A stretch of 64,000 bases of DNA from Ardenticatenales bacterium (GCA_020634795.1 JACKAZ010000004.1:62001-126000), one strand, 5' to 3'; positions 9,403 to 18,705 are shown, numbered from the stretch's first letter. Translations and numbers: made by a program. Notes: generated from the letters alone by a model not told the origin.

Positions 9403-9660
9403 ATGAGCGATTATCAGTTGACCATTCCCTACCCCGATGAGTTGTTGCTTTCGCTCAAGCTTAGCCCAGAACATTTTGAAAATGAGGCACGTCTGCTTTT
9501 GGCCGTAAAGCTCTACGAAATGGGTCGCATTACAACGGGCCTTGCCGCCCAGCTTGCGGGCATGGAGCGGGTTGCCTTCATTTTCGAGTTGGATAAGTTC
9601 GGCCTTTCGCCAATCGGGGTAGATGCCGACGAGCTTGGCTCGGATATGGCAAATGCCTGA
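9403..9660 (+). CDS. UPF0175 family antitoxin
   Basis: An 85-aa protein matching the UPF0175 antitoxin family: an N-terminal strand, then ENEARLLLAVKLYEMGRITTGLAAQLAGM, the family's ribbon and helix-turn-helix-like core that ends in FxxxLxxFGLSPI. Family members neutralise and autoregulate a neighbouring PIN-domain toxin. Its stop overlaps the downstream toxin start by 8 bases, typical of translational coupling. The adjacent gene makes the toxin-antitoxin reading firm. Confidence 0.85.
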   Translation: MSDYQLTIPYPDELLLSLKLSPEHFENEARLLLAVKLYEMGRITTGLAAQLAGMERVAFIFELDKFGLSPIGVDADELGSDMANA

Positions 9661-10150
9661 TGGTGAACGCCTCGTCATCTCCAATACTACCCCGATTATT
9701 GCGCTTACCCTTACCAACCAGCTTCACCTGCTGCGTACACTTTACGGTGAGGTTCTGATTCCAACGGCGGTAGAAGCGGAGCTGTTGGCCGGGGGCGTAC
9801 GTGCGGGGGCAAAAGAGATTCGCGCTACCGACTTTATTCGCGCCGTGGATTTGACCGACCCACGTCGAGCCGCGCTTTTAAGCGATCTGGATCGTGGCGA
9901 AGCCGAGGTGATTGCTCTCGCGCTGGAGCGCGATGCTGACCTCGTCATTATTGACGAACGGCTAGGGAGGCGGCACGCCAAGCGGTTAGGGTTGACGATA
10001 ACGGGCGTAGTGGGTCTGCTGATCAAAGCCAAGCAACTGGGTCATATAGCGCATGTCGCGCCACTGATCGCACAGATGCGCCAGCGCGGTATCCGTTTTG
10101 CTGATGCGCTCGTCGCACAGGCCTTGCAGATGGCGGACGAGCAGGAATGA
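9653..10150 (+). CDS. DUF3368 PIN-like toxin
   Basis: A 165-aa PIN-fold nuclease-like toxin partnered with the UPF0175 antitoxin just upstream. Starting at ATG 9653 gives VISNTTPIIAL, the DUF3368 version of the first PIN strand, then GEAEVIALALERDADLVIIDERLGR carrying the acidic residues. The C-terminal ITGVVGLLIKAKQLG is characteristic. It overlaps the antitoxin stop by 8 bases. Related toxins act as RNases that slow growth when the antitoxin is lost. A partial duplicate of its 3' end lies about 950 bases upstream. Confidence 0.85.
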   Translation: MPDGERLVISNTTPIIALTLTNQLHLLRTLYGEVLIPTAVEAELLAGGVRAGAKEIRATDFIRAVDLTDPRRAALLSDLDRGEAEVIALALERDADLVIIDERLGRRHAKRLGLTITGVVGLLIKAKQLGHIAHVAPLIAQMRQRGIRFADALVAQALQMADEQE

Positions 10151-10743
10151 GCGGGGGGAACACGCCCTTTCTACCCCAGCGCCCCCACAGCGCCAAACCC
10201 ATGTGACAGCCGCGCCCACGCTGCGCTTCGAGACGCACCCCCGCGCTGCCTTACATTGTGAAGGCGGGGGAAGAGCGGCATAGGTGGCGCTGGACGGCGC
10301 TCAAAAGGCGAGGGGAGCGGCGGGGTACGTGTCGTGTCAGGTTGATAGGACTAAATCGGAAGGTTGATTGTGCAACGTCGATCAATGGTAACAGCAAAGA
10401 AGGGGCCTGCGTAGGCAGGCTCATGGGCCGACAGGCCCTCCAGCGGGGATTTGAATCCCCCGCCCCACGGTTACACCGTCAATTCCACATCCACAATTGT
10501 CTATGAGAATTGGTATAAGACGTTCAATAATTGACCTGAAGTGGCTAAAATTGACAGCAATGCTTGCATTCCGTGACGGCGACACAAGGGAATGTGCATC
10601 AGCATCATGGGACTCTTCGGTGACTATCTGAGCACTCTTCCCCACGCCTGTTTCTCACAGCAGCACCGATATGATGCAACCGATTGGTCCAGCTCCAATA
10701 GACACTCTTCCCAAGCCGACTCTTTCCAACGCTCCCCGCCCAC
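10151..10743. other. Intergenic: duplicated toxin flank, GC-rich repeat, MITE copy 2
   Basis: No gene is supported. The first ~120 bases continue the segmental duplication shared with 9204-9300. Bases 10287-10328 match the repeat at 7380-7417. MITE copy 2 fills 10348-10518. The rest shows only random short frames. Confidence 0.6.
10348..10518 (+). repeat. MITE-like repeat, copy 2
   Basis: A second copy of the ~170-bp non-coding element, in the same orientation as copy 1 and about 90% identical by eye. It carries the same internal hairpins and ends (CTAAATCGG at the left, TTGGTATAA at the right). Its central hairpin reads GCGGGGATTTGAATCCCC. Confidence 0.8.
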
Positions 10744-13278
10744 TCACTCCGACCGGATTGCCTGCGAGACCCGCATCTGCGCCAAGCGCCACGCCGGGTA
10801 CAGCCCAGCCAGCAGTGCCGCGACGACCGCGACGAGGAGCGCCTGGTAGAACTGCTCCGGCGAGAGCGAGAGTTGGAGCGTCCAGCCGAAGGAGCGACGG
10901 TTGATCACGTAGATCAGTACCAGCGCCAGCATCAGCCCCACCGGCATCGCCCATAACCCGGCCGTCAGCCCCATCAGCCCCGTCTCCAGCATCGTCACCT
11001 GCCACAGTTGGCGCTGCGTCATGCCAAGCGCCCGCAGCGTGCCCAACGTCCGCGCCCGCTCCAGTTGCAGCGCCATCAGCGCGGCCAAAACGCCGATAAA
11101 GGCCACGATGGTGGCAAGGAGCCGCAGCGCCCCCGTGATGGCGAAGGTCCGGTCGAAGACGGCCAGCGCCCCGTCCCGCAGCCCCGCGTTGGATTGGATC
11201 AGCAGCAATTCCTCGCTCTGAATCCGTTGTCGTGCCTCCGCCACCAGCGCATCCACATCGACGTTGGGTTCCACGAAGGCCGCTGTGGCGGTGAGCCACG
11301 GGTCGTCGTAAAGCTGGCGATAGGCATCATAGCCCATCAGCACGATCCCCTGATCGGAGCTGTAGTCGTAGAATTCGCCGAGGAGCGGGAAAGTTCGTTC
11401 GCCCTGCGGGCTCTCTAGCGTCAGGCTGTCGGCCCGCGTCAGGCCATGGCGGAAGGCGAAGGATTCGCTGATAAAGAGGCCCTCGCCCGCTTGCAGCCGT
11501 GCCCACGCATCGGCTTCCGACCCCTCCCGCCACTTGAACTGCCGTCCGCCCTGCGAGACATCGTCGGTGACCGCAACCAACCGGATTTGACCGAGTTGGG
11601 GGGAACGGGCCACCGACTCGCGTGAACTGGTCACCGCCGCCACCCCCTCCAGCGCGGCCAACTGCACCGCGATGTCGGGCGGCAGATTGCTCTCAAGGCG
11701 CGTCGCGGAAAGGCTTGGCACCGTGATGTAGATGTCGGCGCGGAGGGTGGTGGCGAGCCACGTCGTCACCGTGTTGCGGAAGGAGCCGATCATCACACCC
11801 ACGCCGATGATCACGCTGACCGCGACCATCAGCGCGGCGATGGCGACCGAGGTGCGGCTGAGCGAACGCACGATGTCGCGCGGCGCGAGGCGGCCCAGCA
11901 GACCGAGCGGTGCCAGCAGCGGCGCGAAGAGCCGCATCGCCCCGACCGTGACCAGTGGGGTCAGCAGTGCTGCTCCAATGACAATCGCAAAGAGACCGAC
12001 AAAGGCGACCACGATGGAAGGCGTTGGCCACCACAGCGCCACCGCGCCGAAGAGTAGCAGCGCCAGCCCCACGCCTGCCAGCGGTCGCACCAGCGCGGCG
12101 GCCCGCTGCTCGATCTCCGAGCGGCGCAGTGCCAGGGCCGGCGGCACCACGCTGGCTTCCCACGCTGGCGGCATGGCGGCCAGCAGTGCCGCCACCATGC
12201 CGATCAGCGCGCCCTTCAGCAGCGCTGCGGGCAGCAGCTCGACCCCCTCCACGTTGACCACGAAATAGAGATCGTTGATCGTCTGCGTGACCAGCCGCAC
12301 CGCGCCCCGCCCCAAGAAGGCCCCCAGCAGCAGCCCCAGTGCCGAGCCGACCATGCCCAGCAGCAGCGCCTCCAGCAGAATCATGCCGAACAGCTCACGC
12401 CGCGTCACCCCCAGCGCCCGCAACGTGCCGAACAACGGTCGGCGCTGCACCACGCTGAAGGTGACGGTGTTGTAGATCAGGAAGATGCCGACCACCAGCG
12501 CCAGCAGCGAAAGGGCCGTCAGGTTCAGCGCGAAAGCGCTGCTCAGTTGGGCGATGGTGTTGCTGCGGGCGGCGGGGGTTTGCAACCGCGCGCCCTGGGG
12601 CAGCACGGCTTCGACCGCCGCCACTTGACTGTCGTCGAGGATCAGGTCGATGGTGGTCAGTCGGTCGGTGCGCAACAGCTCCTGCGCGGTCGCGATATCG
12701 GCCAGCGCCAGCGAATCGAGCGCGCGACGGCTCAGTTCGTCCGACGGATCGAGCAGCCCGGCCAACGCCACCTCTTCCGTGCGTCCACTGATCGTCATCG
12801 TCAGCCGGTCCCCGATAGCGAGACCGTTCTGCTCCGCCACCGCGCGGGAAAGAAAGATGGCGCCCGGCTCGGTGAGGAAGGTGGTCAGTGAATCGAGCGA
12901 GAGATCGCCGCCCTCACTGCTCCCCAGATAGCTGCGGAAGGGCGCTTCGGAGAAGGGATCAATGCCGAGTAAGCGGATCGGTCGGTTACCCAGTTCGTCG
13001 ATCGCGACATACTCGCTGACGACGGGCGCAACCTCGCGCAAGGCCAGCTCACGCCGCAGCTCGACGTAGAGCGACGGGGGCAGCCCCGTCGGCCCGCCCA
13101 CGATCTGGTGCGTGGCACGCCCCGCAACGGCATCCGTCGACAGTTCGAAGGCACGGCTGGCCGAGCCGTTGGCCAGGTCGATGGCCACGATCACCGCCAC
13201 GCCCAGCGCAATGCCCAGCACCACGAGCAGGCTTTGCAGCGGGCGGCGGATCAGGTAGCGACGGGCGAGACGAAACAT
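10744..13278 (-). CDS. ABC transporter permease, FtsX/MacB type, duplicated domain
   Basis: An 844-aa integral membrane protein with the MacB/FtsX permease layout in duplicate: N-terminal transmembrane helix (about residues 15-35), large extracytoplasmic domain, three-helix FtsX block (about 255-385), further helices, second periplasmic-type domain, and a final FtsX block (about 720-840) ending in YPAWRLAQMRVSQAIRSE. Such proteins pair with a LolD-like ATPase and move lipoproteins, peptides or lipids by mechanotransmission, not channel transport. The ATPase gene lies 118 bases upstream on the same strand. The substrate is unknown. Confidence 0.9.
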   Translation of the reverse strand: MFRLARRYLIRRPLQSLLVVLGIALGVAVIVAIDLANGSASRAFELSTDAVAGRATHQIVGGPTGLPPSLYVELRRELALREVAPVVSEYVAIDELGNRPIRLLGIDPFSEAPFRSYLGSSEGGDLSLDSLTTFLTEPGAIFLSRAVAEQNGLAIGDRLTMTISGRTEEVALAGLLDPSDELSRRALDSLALADIATAQELLRTDRLTTIDLILDDSQVAAVEAVLPQGARLQTPAARSNTIAQLSSAFALNLTALSLLALVVGIFLIYNTVTFSVVQRRPLFGTLRALGVTRRELFGMILLEALLLGMVGSALGLLLGAFLGRGAVRLVTQTINDLYFVVNVEGVELLPAALLKGALIGMVAALLAAMPPAWEASVVPPALALRRSEIEQRAAALVRPLAGVGLALLLFGAVALWWPTPSIVVAFVGLFAIVIGAALLTPLVTVGAMRLFAPLLAPLGLLGRLAPRDIVRSLSRTSVAIAALMVAVSVIIGVGVMIGSFRNTVTTWLATTLRADIYITVPSLSATRLESNLPPDIAVQLAALEGVAAVTSSRESVARSPQLGQIRLVAVTDDVSQGGRQFKWREGSEADAWARLQAGEGLFISESFAFRHGLTRADSLTLESPQGERTFPLLGEFYDYSSDQGIVLMGYDAYRQLYDDPWLTATAAFVEPNVDVDALVAEARQRIQSEELLLIQSNAGLRDGALAVFDRTFAITGALRLLATIVAFIGVLAALMALQLERARTLGTLRALGMTQRQLWQVTMLETGLMGLTAGLWAMPVGLMLALVLIYVINRRSFGWTLQLSLSPEQFYQALLVAVVAALLAGLYPAWRLAQMRVSQAIRSE

Positions 13279-13306
13279 TTCAACGCAGAACGCAGAACGC
13301 AGAACG
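13279..13306. repeat. Heptamer short tandem repeat (AACGCAG)
   Basis: About four copies of AACGCAG in the gap between the permease and ATPase genes (AACGCAGAACGCAGAACGCA and onward). It is one of several 7-bp-period intergenic arrays in this window. Confidence 0.75.
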
Positions 13307-13396
13307 CAAAACGGAACGGCGACCCTTCGCTTCGCTCAGGGCAAGCTCCGAACGCAGCGCAGGTAACGCAGAGCAACACCCAACTCATCAAACTCA

Positions 13397-14086
13397 TCAA
13401 ACTCCCTCCAAATGCCCTTCGGTGACGCGGAAGACGTGGTCGGCGAAGGGGACGATTTCGAGCGAGTGGGTGGCCATGATCAGCGTTTTGCCCGATTCGC
13501 GGACAAGGTCGAGCAGCAGTTCGAGGACGCGTTCGCCCGTCTCTTCGTCGAGGTTGCCGGTCGGTTCGTCGGCGAGCAACAGGGTGGGCTCGTGGGCCAG
13601 CGCGCGGGCGATGGCGACGCGCTGCTGTTCGCCGCCCGACAGCCGGTCGGGATAGTCGTCCAGACGGTTGCCCAGGCCGACCCGATCCAACAGCGCGGCG
13701 GCGCGTTGGGCGGCTTCCCGTTGGCTCGCATTGCCCAGTTCCAGCGGCAGCGCCACGTTTTCGGCGATGGTGAGCGTGGGGATCAGATTGAAGAATTGGA
13801 AGATGAAGCCGATCTGTCGCCGCCGAAAGAGGGTGCGTTCGCGGTCGGCGAGCGCGGTCACGTTCAGATCGCCGATCCAGATCTCGCCGCTGGTCGGCAG
13901 GTCGATGCCGGAGATCAGGTTCAGCAGCGTGCTCTTCCCGCTGCCACTACGCCCCAGCAAAATGGTGAATTGACCCGCCGGAAAGGTCGCGGAGACGTTG
14001 TCGAGCACATGTCGACCGCTCTGGCTCGCGTCGTAGATCTTGGTCAGTTGGTGGACGCGTACATCGGCGTGGGTCGGGTTGTTCAT
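13397..14086 (-). CDS. ABC transporter ATP-binding protein, LolD/MacB type
   Basis: A 229-aa nucleotide-binding subunit: Walker A GRSGSGKS (residues 45-52), signature LSGGEQQ (149-155), Walker B LLLADEP (169-175) and the H-loop in ATHSLE. The Q-loop context IGFIFQFFNLIPTLT is typical of the LolD/MacB branch. It energises the FtsX-type permease encoded immediately downstream. The 118-base gap between them contains the AACGCAG repeat. The two genes most likely form one exporter operon. Confidence 0.93.
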   Translation of the reverse strand: MNNPTHADVRVHQLTKIYDASQSGRHVLDNVSATFPAGQFTILLGRSGSGKSTLLNLISGIDLPTSGEIWIGDLNVTALADRERTLFRRRQIGFIFQFFNLIPTLTIAENVALPLELGNASQREAAQRAAALLDRVGLGNRLDDYPDRLSGGEQQRVAIARALAHEPTLLLADEPTGNLDEETGERVLELLLDLVRESGKTLIMATHSLEIVPFADHVFRVTEGHLEGV

Positions 14087-14270
14087 GGTTCAATGATAGG
14101 TCGAAAGGATAACGGGGCCATTACGGCCCCAAGTGCAAGGAACGAGCAAGGGGGCAGTGCAGGCCAGCGAAACAGGCAAAGTCGCCCATTTCGTGATAAG
14201 GGCGGCGTAGTGAAACAGTTCCCAACCTCACCCCATTCGCTATTCGCTATACGCTACCAACCCGCGCCCT

Positions 14271-15134
14271 CTACAACGCCCAGCGCGCCCCCTCTTGCCC
14301 GATCTGCAGGCTGCGGGCGACGGCCCACGCACGTTCGGGGCCGTCGCGCAGCAGCGGGTTGCTGTGGTTGAGGTGGATCAGGGTGAGCGCCGCCGTCGTG
14401 CCCTCGAGCCGCGCCACGCTGTCGGTGACGAGTGGGTGGGGAATCTGCGACAGATCGCGGCCCGGCAGCTCGCTGGCGCTGAAGAATGTGGCATCGATTA
14501 GCGCCACCTCAAAGCGGTCGAAGAAGGCGCGCAGCGAGGGGGCGGGTGCAAACCAGGGGGCACCGGCTGGCTCCCACACATCGATGTCGGGACAGTAGAA
14601 GAGTCGCTTGCGCGGCCCCTCGACCGCGACCGCCACCGTGTCGCTCCACTCGGCGCGGTGGGGCACGGCGATGGGGGTGACGTGCAACCCGTCGGCGAGG
14701 GCAAGTGGCTGGCCCGCCCGCCAAATTGTCAGCGCAAGATGCCCCTCGCGGATCAGGCTGGCCCACGGCTCGTTGCGCTGCAAGAATCGCGCCAATGATT
14801 CGGTGGCAAAGATCGGGAGGGCATGACAAGCCCACGCTTCCCGCCCCAGTTGCCACAGTCCGGCGAGGTGGCCCATGTGCGCATGGGTCAGCAGGATGCC
14901 CGCCAACGCCTTACGGGCGGGCCGCTGCAACGCCTCGCTCAGCCGTTGCACCTGCGTCGCGATCTGCGGCGTGGCATCGATGAGCCAACCGCGCCCATCG
15001 GCGATCAACGCCAAGCAACTGGCGTGGCGTTGCAACGACGGATCACGCCGCGCCGCGCGGCAATTCGCGCAGTCACAGCCAATATGGGGTAGCCCTGCGT
15101 CTTGGGCGCTGCCCAACAACCGCGCCTCGACCAT
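14271..15134 (-). CDS. PqqB-like metallo-beta-lactamase-fold hydrolase
   Basis: A 287-aa MBL-fold protein resembling PqqB. The start LLGSAQDAGLPHIGCDCANC carries the PqqB-type Cys cluster (Cys20, Cys22, Cys25), and THAHMGH at 83-89 is the metal motif. PqqB takes part in pyrroloquinoline quinone formation, but no pqqA/C/D/E gene is present here, so the cofactor role is doubtful. The gene begins 3 bases after the stop of the Ser/Thr kinase on the same strand, so the two are probably co-transcribed. A lone PqqB-like hydrolase is the safest call. Confidence 0.75.
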   Translation of the reverse strand: MVEARLLGSAQDAGLPHIGCDCANCRAARRDPSLQRHASCLALIADGRGWLIDATPQIATQVQRLSEALQRPARKALAGILLTHAHMGHLAGLWQLGREAWACHALPIFATESLARFLQRNEPWASLIREGHLALTIWRAGQPLALADGLHVTPIAVPHRAEWSDTVAVAVEGPRKRLFYCPDIDVWEPAGAPWFAPAPSLRAFFDRFEVALIDATFFSASELPGRDLSQIPHPLVTDSVARLEGTTAALTLIHLNHSNPLLRDGPERAWAVARSLQIGQEGARWAL

Positions 15135-15137
15135 CGC

Positions 15138-16187
15138 TCAGCCGATCAGTTCGAAGACGCGCGAATAAAGCGGGAACAGGCCGAGCGTGAGCAGGATGAT
15201 CACAACGGCCATGATGATCGACGGCCAATCGGGTCCCAGCGGCAGGTCGACGGATGGAGGCCCGTTCGTATACGGATCGCCATCGGGGGCACGGCGCGTC
15301 GTCCGTTCAGGGGTCGTATGTTCCAGCAAGGGCGCGCGCTCGATGGCGGGCAGCGCCATCGTGGGCAAGGTCCCCATCGTGGCCACCTCCCCAATCGCCG
15401 TGGCCATGCTCTCGGCGGTGGCAAAGCGTTCCTCGGGCGCTTTGCGAAGCGCAAAGGCCAGCAACTGTTGGACAGGCGCGGGCACTTCCAGCGCGGCGGG
15501 GATGGGGGGCGGCTCTTCGTGCAGATGTTTGAGCGCCACCGCCACCCGATCTTCCCCTTCGAATGGGGGATGACCGGTGAGCATCTCGTAAAGAACGATG
15601 CCGATGGCGTAGACATCGCTGGCGGGCGAGGCGCCGCGTCCGCTGACCTGTTCGGGCGACAGGTAGGCCGTCGTCCCCCAGACCACGCCCGGCTCTGTCA
15701 TGCCCGCGCCCGCCAGCGCCTTGGCGATGCCAAAATCGGCGACCTTCACCGTGCCGCGCCGGTCGATCAGGATGTTGCCGGGCTTGATGTCACGGTGTAC
15801 CAGCCCCTTGCGGTGGGCATAGCCGATTCCGCGCGCCATCTGCCGCGCCACATCCAGCGATTGGCGCACCGACAGCCGTTCGGCGCGGCGGAGCAAGGTC
15901 CGCAGATCTTGGCCGTCGATATACTCCATCACGATATAATGGGCGCTGCCATCCCGACCGACGTCAAAAACGTTGACCACGTTCGGATGGTTGAAGCCCG
16001 CCATCGCCCGCGCTTCGTAGATGAAGCGTTCCAAAAAGGTCTTGTCGCTGGCATATTGCGGACGAAGCAATTTGACCGCGACCTCGCGCCCCAGCCGCAG
16101 ATCTTCGGCCACGTACACTTCCGCCATGCCGCCTTCGCCCAGCGCTTGGCGCAGTTGATATCGGTTGTTGAGCACTCGTTCGTTCAT
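15138..16187 (-). CDS. Membrane-anchored Ser/Thr protein kinase (PknB-like)
   Basis: A 349-aa Hanks-type kinase. The Gly-rich loop LGEGGMAEVY (17-25), Lys39 in VAVKLL, HRDIKPGN (131-138, catalytic Asp133), DFG (151-153) and SPEQVSGRG are all intact, so it should be active. A Thr/Pro-containing linker (about 268-320) leads to one transmembrane helix near 322-343 with only a few residues outside. It therefore lacks an external PASTA-type sensor. The PqqB-like gene follows after 3 bases. The target is unknown. Confidence 0.93.
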   Translation of the reverse strand: MNERVLNNRYQLRQALGEGGMAEVYVAEDLRLGREVAVKLLRPQYASDKTFLERFIYEARAMAGFNHPNVVNVFDVGRDGSAHYIVMEYIDGQDLRTLLRRAERLSVRQSLDVARQMARGIGYAHRKGLVHRDIKPGNILIDRRGTVKVADFGIAKALAGAGMTEPGVVWGTTAYLSPEQVSGRGASPASDVYAIGIVLYEMLTGHPPFEGEDRVAVALKHLHEEPPPIPAALEVPAPVQQLLAFALRKAPEERFATAESMATAIGEVATMGTLPTMALPAIERAPLLEHTTPERTTRRAPDGDPYTNGPPSVDLPLGPDWPSIIMAVVIILLTLGLFPLYSRVFELIG

Positions 16188-16746
16188 GGTCCAAAAAAGA
16201 AGATCGGCAAGAGCTGACAGCGCGGCAGAGCAGCCTTTTCTATCCTCTGCCCACAGTTCGTGTACAATCTAACCACGTCAACGATAGGTATCTTAGATTG
16301 AAACGTGATTTTGTGCCATTGCAGAGACGCCTCTCGGGCCACCCCCTTGCTTCTGGCGTGTCACGATTCTAACTCCCCGGCGGGAGAATCGACGTGCTGC
16401 ATGGGCGGATAGAGAGAGAAGCGCCATGCGCTGACGCGCACCACGGAGGATGAAAGTGCGCGTGACGATGTGGGGATGTACGGCTGTGTGGGTGTGAGGG
16501 TGGACGGCCTGGCAAAGCCGTGAATTATCAAGGGAAATGCTAGGCCCCCATGCACCATGCACCCTGCACCATGCACCACACATCGATACAGAAATAGCGT
16601 GGCGACGCCCGCAAACGGGTCTATTTTCAGGGCAGAAGTGCCGTGCGGTTCCTGTGGCGCTATCGTCGGAGTGGCGAGGCGCCGCTTCACGTTTCGCGAT
16701 TGATCTTTACCCTCTACCCAACCCTCCCTGAACAAGAACGCCTCCC
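16188..16746. other. Intergenic with a CACCATG heptamer array
   Basis: 559 bases between the divergent kinase and lipid-kinase genes. It contains a heptamer array at 16547-16579 and no supportable gene. Promoters for both flanking genes should lie here; I see no unambiguous -35/-10 pair. Confidence 0.55.
16547..16579. repeat. Heptamer short tandem repeat (CACCATG)
   Basis: About 4.5 units of the 7-mer GCACCAT, with one variant unit (CCCTGCA). The same unit recurs at 21621-21650, 21709-21745 and, on the other strand, 23236-23252. Confidence 0.8.
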
Positions 16747-17670
16747 ATGAAAGCCACCATCATCCACAATCCTGCCGCGGGTCAGAACGATTCGGGGCAG
16801 CGTTTACGTCGCATCGTTGCCGATTTGGAATCGCAGGGATGGCGCATCAGCATGCGCGAAACGACCCCTCGCATGAGCGCGCAGAAGCTGGCCGAGCAGG
16901 CCCGCGACGACGGCGCGCAAGTGGTGGTGGCGGCGGGGGGCGACGGCACGATCAACGGGGTGGTGAACGGCCTCGTCAATTCGGAGGTGGTGCTGGGCAT
17001 CTTGCCGACCGGTACGGCCAACGTGTGGGCGCAGGAAAGTGGCTTGAACAACCCTTCGCCCTTGGGCGACAACTTGGAACATGCCGCCCGCGTTCTGCTG
17101 GAGGGGAACCGCTTGCGGTTGGACTTGGGCAAGGCGGGCGACCGTCACTTCTTGCTGATGGCGGGCATCGGGCTGGACGGCATTGTGACCGAGCGGGTCG
17201 ACAAACGGGTGAAGGCCCGTTTCGGGGCGCTGGCCTATGCGTGGACGGCGGTGCGCGAAGCTTTTCGCTATCGGGGGGCGGTGGCCACGATCATACTGGA
17301 CGATCGCGAGATCACGCGCCGCATCTGGCTGTTGACCGTCAGCAACTCCAAGAATTACGCGCGGGTGCCGCTGGCGACCGATGCCAGCGTGACCGACGGG
17401 CTGCTCAACGTCGGCATCTTCGAGGGGAGCAGTTGGCGACGCTATCTGCGCCACCTGGTCAGCGTTATGTTGCGCCGTCACAAGGGGGAGCCGAACGTCG
17501 AATTTCACACGGCCAAGCAGATCGAGATCAACACGATCCCGCAGCTGCCGGTCCATGTCGATGCCGAACCGATGGGCTACACCCCGATGCGCTTCGAGGT
17601 GGTTCCCAGCGCGTTGACGGTGATTGTGCCGAGCAAAAGCGCCGAAAAGCTCAGCAAACCGTTGGATTAG
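16747..17670 (+). CDS. Diacylglycerol/sphingosine kinase family lipid kinase (YegS-like)
   Basis: A 307-aa member of the DagK_cat family, which phosphorylates lipid hydroxyls with ATP. The IIHNPAAGQ start, the nucleotide motif AAGGDGTINGVVNGL (GGDGT at 64-68) and LPTGTANVWA are classic. The C-terminal beta domain contains the LLMAGIGLDG pattern and ends with the usual VDAEPMG segment. It would feed phospholipid recycling at the inner face of the membrane. It converges with the next gene and overlaps its end by 4 bases. Confidence 0.9.
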   Translation: MKATIIHNPAAGQNDSGQRLRRIVADLESQGWRISMRETTPRMSAQKLAEQARDDGAQVVVAAGGDGTINGVVNGLVNSEVVLGILPTGTANVWAQESGLNNPSPLGDNLEHAARVLLEGNRLRLDLGKAGDRHFLLMAGIGLDGIVTERVDKRVKARFGALAYAWTAVREAFRYRGAVATIILDDREITRRIWLLTVSNSKNYARVPLATDASVTDGLLNVGIFEGSSWRRYLRHLVSVMLRRHKGEPNVEFHTAKQIEINTIPQLPVHVDAEPMGYTPMRFEVVPSALTVIVPSKSAEKLSKPLD

Positions 17671-18371
17671 CGGCGCTCGCCCTTGTTGCGGCGATGGGCG
17701 CGCATCTGATCCATCTTTTCTAGCTTGTCTTCCCGATTGGCCGCCACGCGGGTCAGCCGTTGCCGCTGTGAACGCAGGCGACGCCAGAGCAAGGGTGACA
17801 GCACCAACCCGATCTGTAAGGCGTAGAGCAGCCAAATCTTGACCTCTTGGCCCGTCACGTTGTCTGGCACAATCGCAAAGCTGTCGCGGGGCGCCAGCCG
17901 CGGAATGTAGACATCGTAGCGATCGGGGGACGGCACGTTGAAGGTGAAGATCGGCCGGCCGGGGGCGTGGACCGTGTCGTACGGCATTTGGCCCCGCTGT
18001 ACCAGTTGGATCGGCAGCTCTTGCCCCGTCGTGGTCGATGTCACACGAAGCCACGGAATCTGAGCGTTGGTCAGGTTCAGCAAGGTGGTCGTGTCATCGG
18101 TGTAGAGGAAGTATTGTCCCGAGCGACGAATATCGACAGGCGCCGCTGCTTCGCCCGAAGGCGGGCTGGGAATCGTGTAGATATCGGCAGGGTCGACATC
18201 GTCCATTAGCCCCAACTGGGTGGGAATGAAGGACAACACCACGCCCACACTCTTGGTCAGCGTCGACGCACGACTGCTAAAGACGAAAAGCAACGCCACC
18301 AACAGCGCCGCCGCCACGATCCCGCCCAAACATCCCAACCAACTGGGTCGCGCTGAACCCGTCATATTCAT
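17667..18371 (-). CDS. Membrane protein with external domain, unknown function
   Basis: A 234-aa protein with an N-terminal transmembrane segment (13-33), a mostly polar beta-type middle (about 55-175), a second transmembrane segment (178-196) and a strongly basic C-terminal tail. The topology suggests the middle domain outside and the basic tail in the cytoplasm. I recognise no family. Its end overlaps the convergent lipid kinase gene by 4 bases. It is divergent from rplJ, with the L10 leader region between them. Confidence 0.65.
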   Translation of the reverse strand: MNMTGSARPSWLGCLGGIVAAALLVALLFVFSSRASTLTKSVGVVLSFIPTQLGLMDDVDPADIYTIPSPPSGEAAAPVDIRRSGQYFLYTDDTTTLLNLTNAQIPWLRVTSTTTGQELPIQLVQRGQMPYDTVHAPGRPIFTFNVPSPDRYDVYIPRLAPRDSFAIVPDNVTGQEVKIWLLYALQIGLVLSPLLWRRLRSQRQRLTRVAANREDKLEKMDQMRAHRRNKGERR

Positions 18372-18673
18372 TCTCCAGAGATTCTCTTTATCCGAGGACA
18401 GCGATCCGCCAAGAACCAGATTGTATCACATAGCCCTTGCGTCGGCGCATCGCACTGTTATACGCAGTTCCCGTCATTTTGGTTCAAACGTTGGCGCGTT
18501 GAAATAGTTTGTTCATCTGCCATGAACAGTCGTGATTCAGACCTCGTTGCCTTTTCGTTACTTTCAAAGTTGATTTGCGCCCTCCCCTTGTCGAACCCCC
18601 TACATCCCACAACGGATGCCGAACAGCGACCTGCAACCCGCAGCCCCATCTCTCTGACGATGGCTCCACCGAT
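18372..18673. other. Intergenic, upstream of the rplJ promoter
   Basis: About 300 bases between the start of the minus-strand membrane protein and the rplJ promoter. No gene or repeat is recognised. Confidence 0.5.
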
Positions 18674-18701
18674 TTGATTTCTTCCCCGAAATGCGTATAC
18701 T
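18674..18701 (+). promoter_or_regulatory. Promoter of the rplJ-rplL operon
   Basis: TTGATT at 18674-18679 and TATACT at 18696-18701 are separated by 16 bases, a good sigma-70-type pair. It stands about 150 bases before the attenuator hairpin, as expected for a ribosomal-protein leader transcript. Confidence 0.65.
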
Positions 18702-18705
18702 ACCC

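Noticed and set aside
10440..10475. tRNA-like T-arm (GCGGGGATTTGAATCCCC)
   Set aside because: It is the central palindrome of the MITE; no acceptor, D or anticodon stems can be formed around it.
14114..14130. GGGGCC-ATTAC-GGCCCC hairpin as a terminator or riboswitch
   Set aside because: Only 6 bases of stem and no T tract in either direction; too little to support a call.
15102..16217. 371-codon plus-strand open frame opposite the Ser/Thr kinase
   Set aside because: It is antisense to a kinase with every catalytic motif intact; its Arg/His/Gly/Gln-rich composition is that of a GC-rich shadow frame.
16804..18054. 416-codon minus-strand open frame across the lipid kinase and its neighbour
   Set aside because: Shadow of the DagK-family gene; no family motif, and it conflicts with two better-supported genes.
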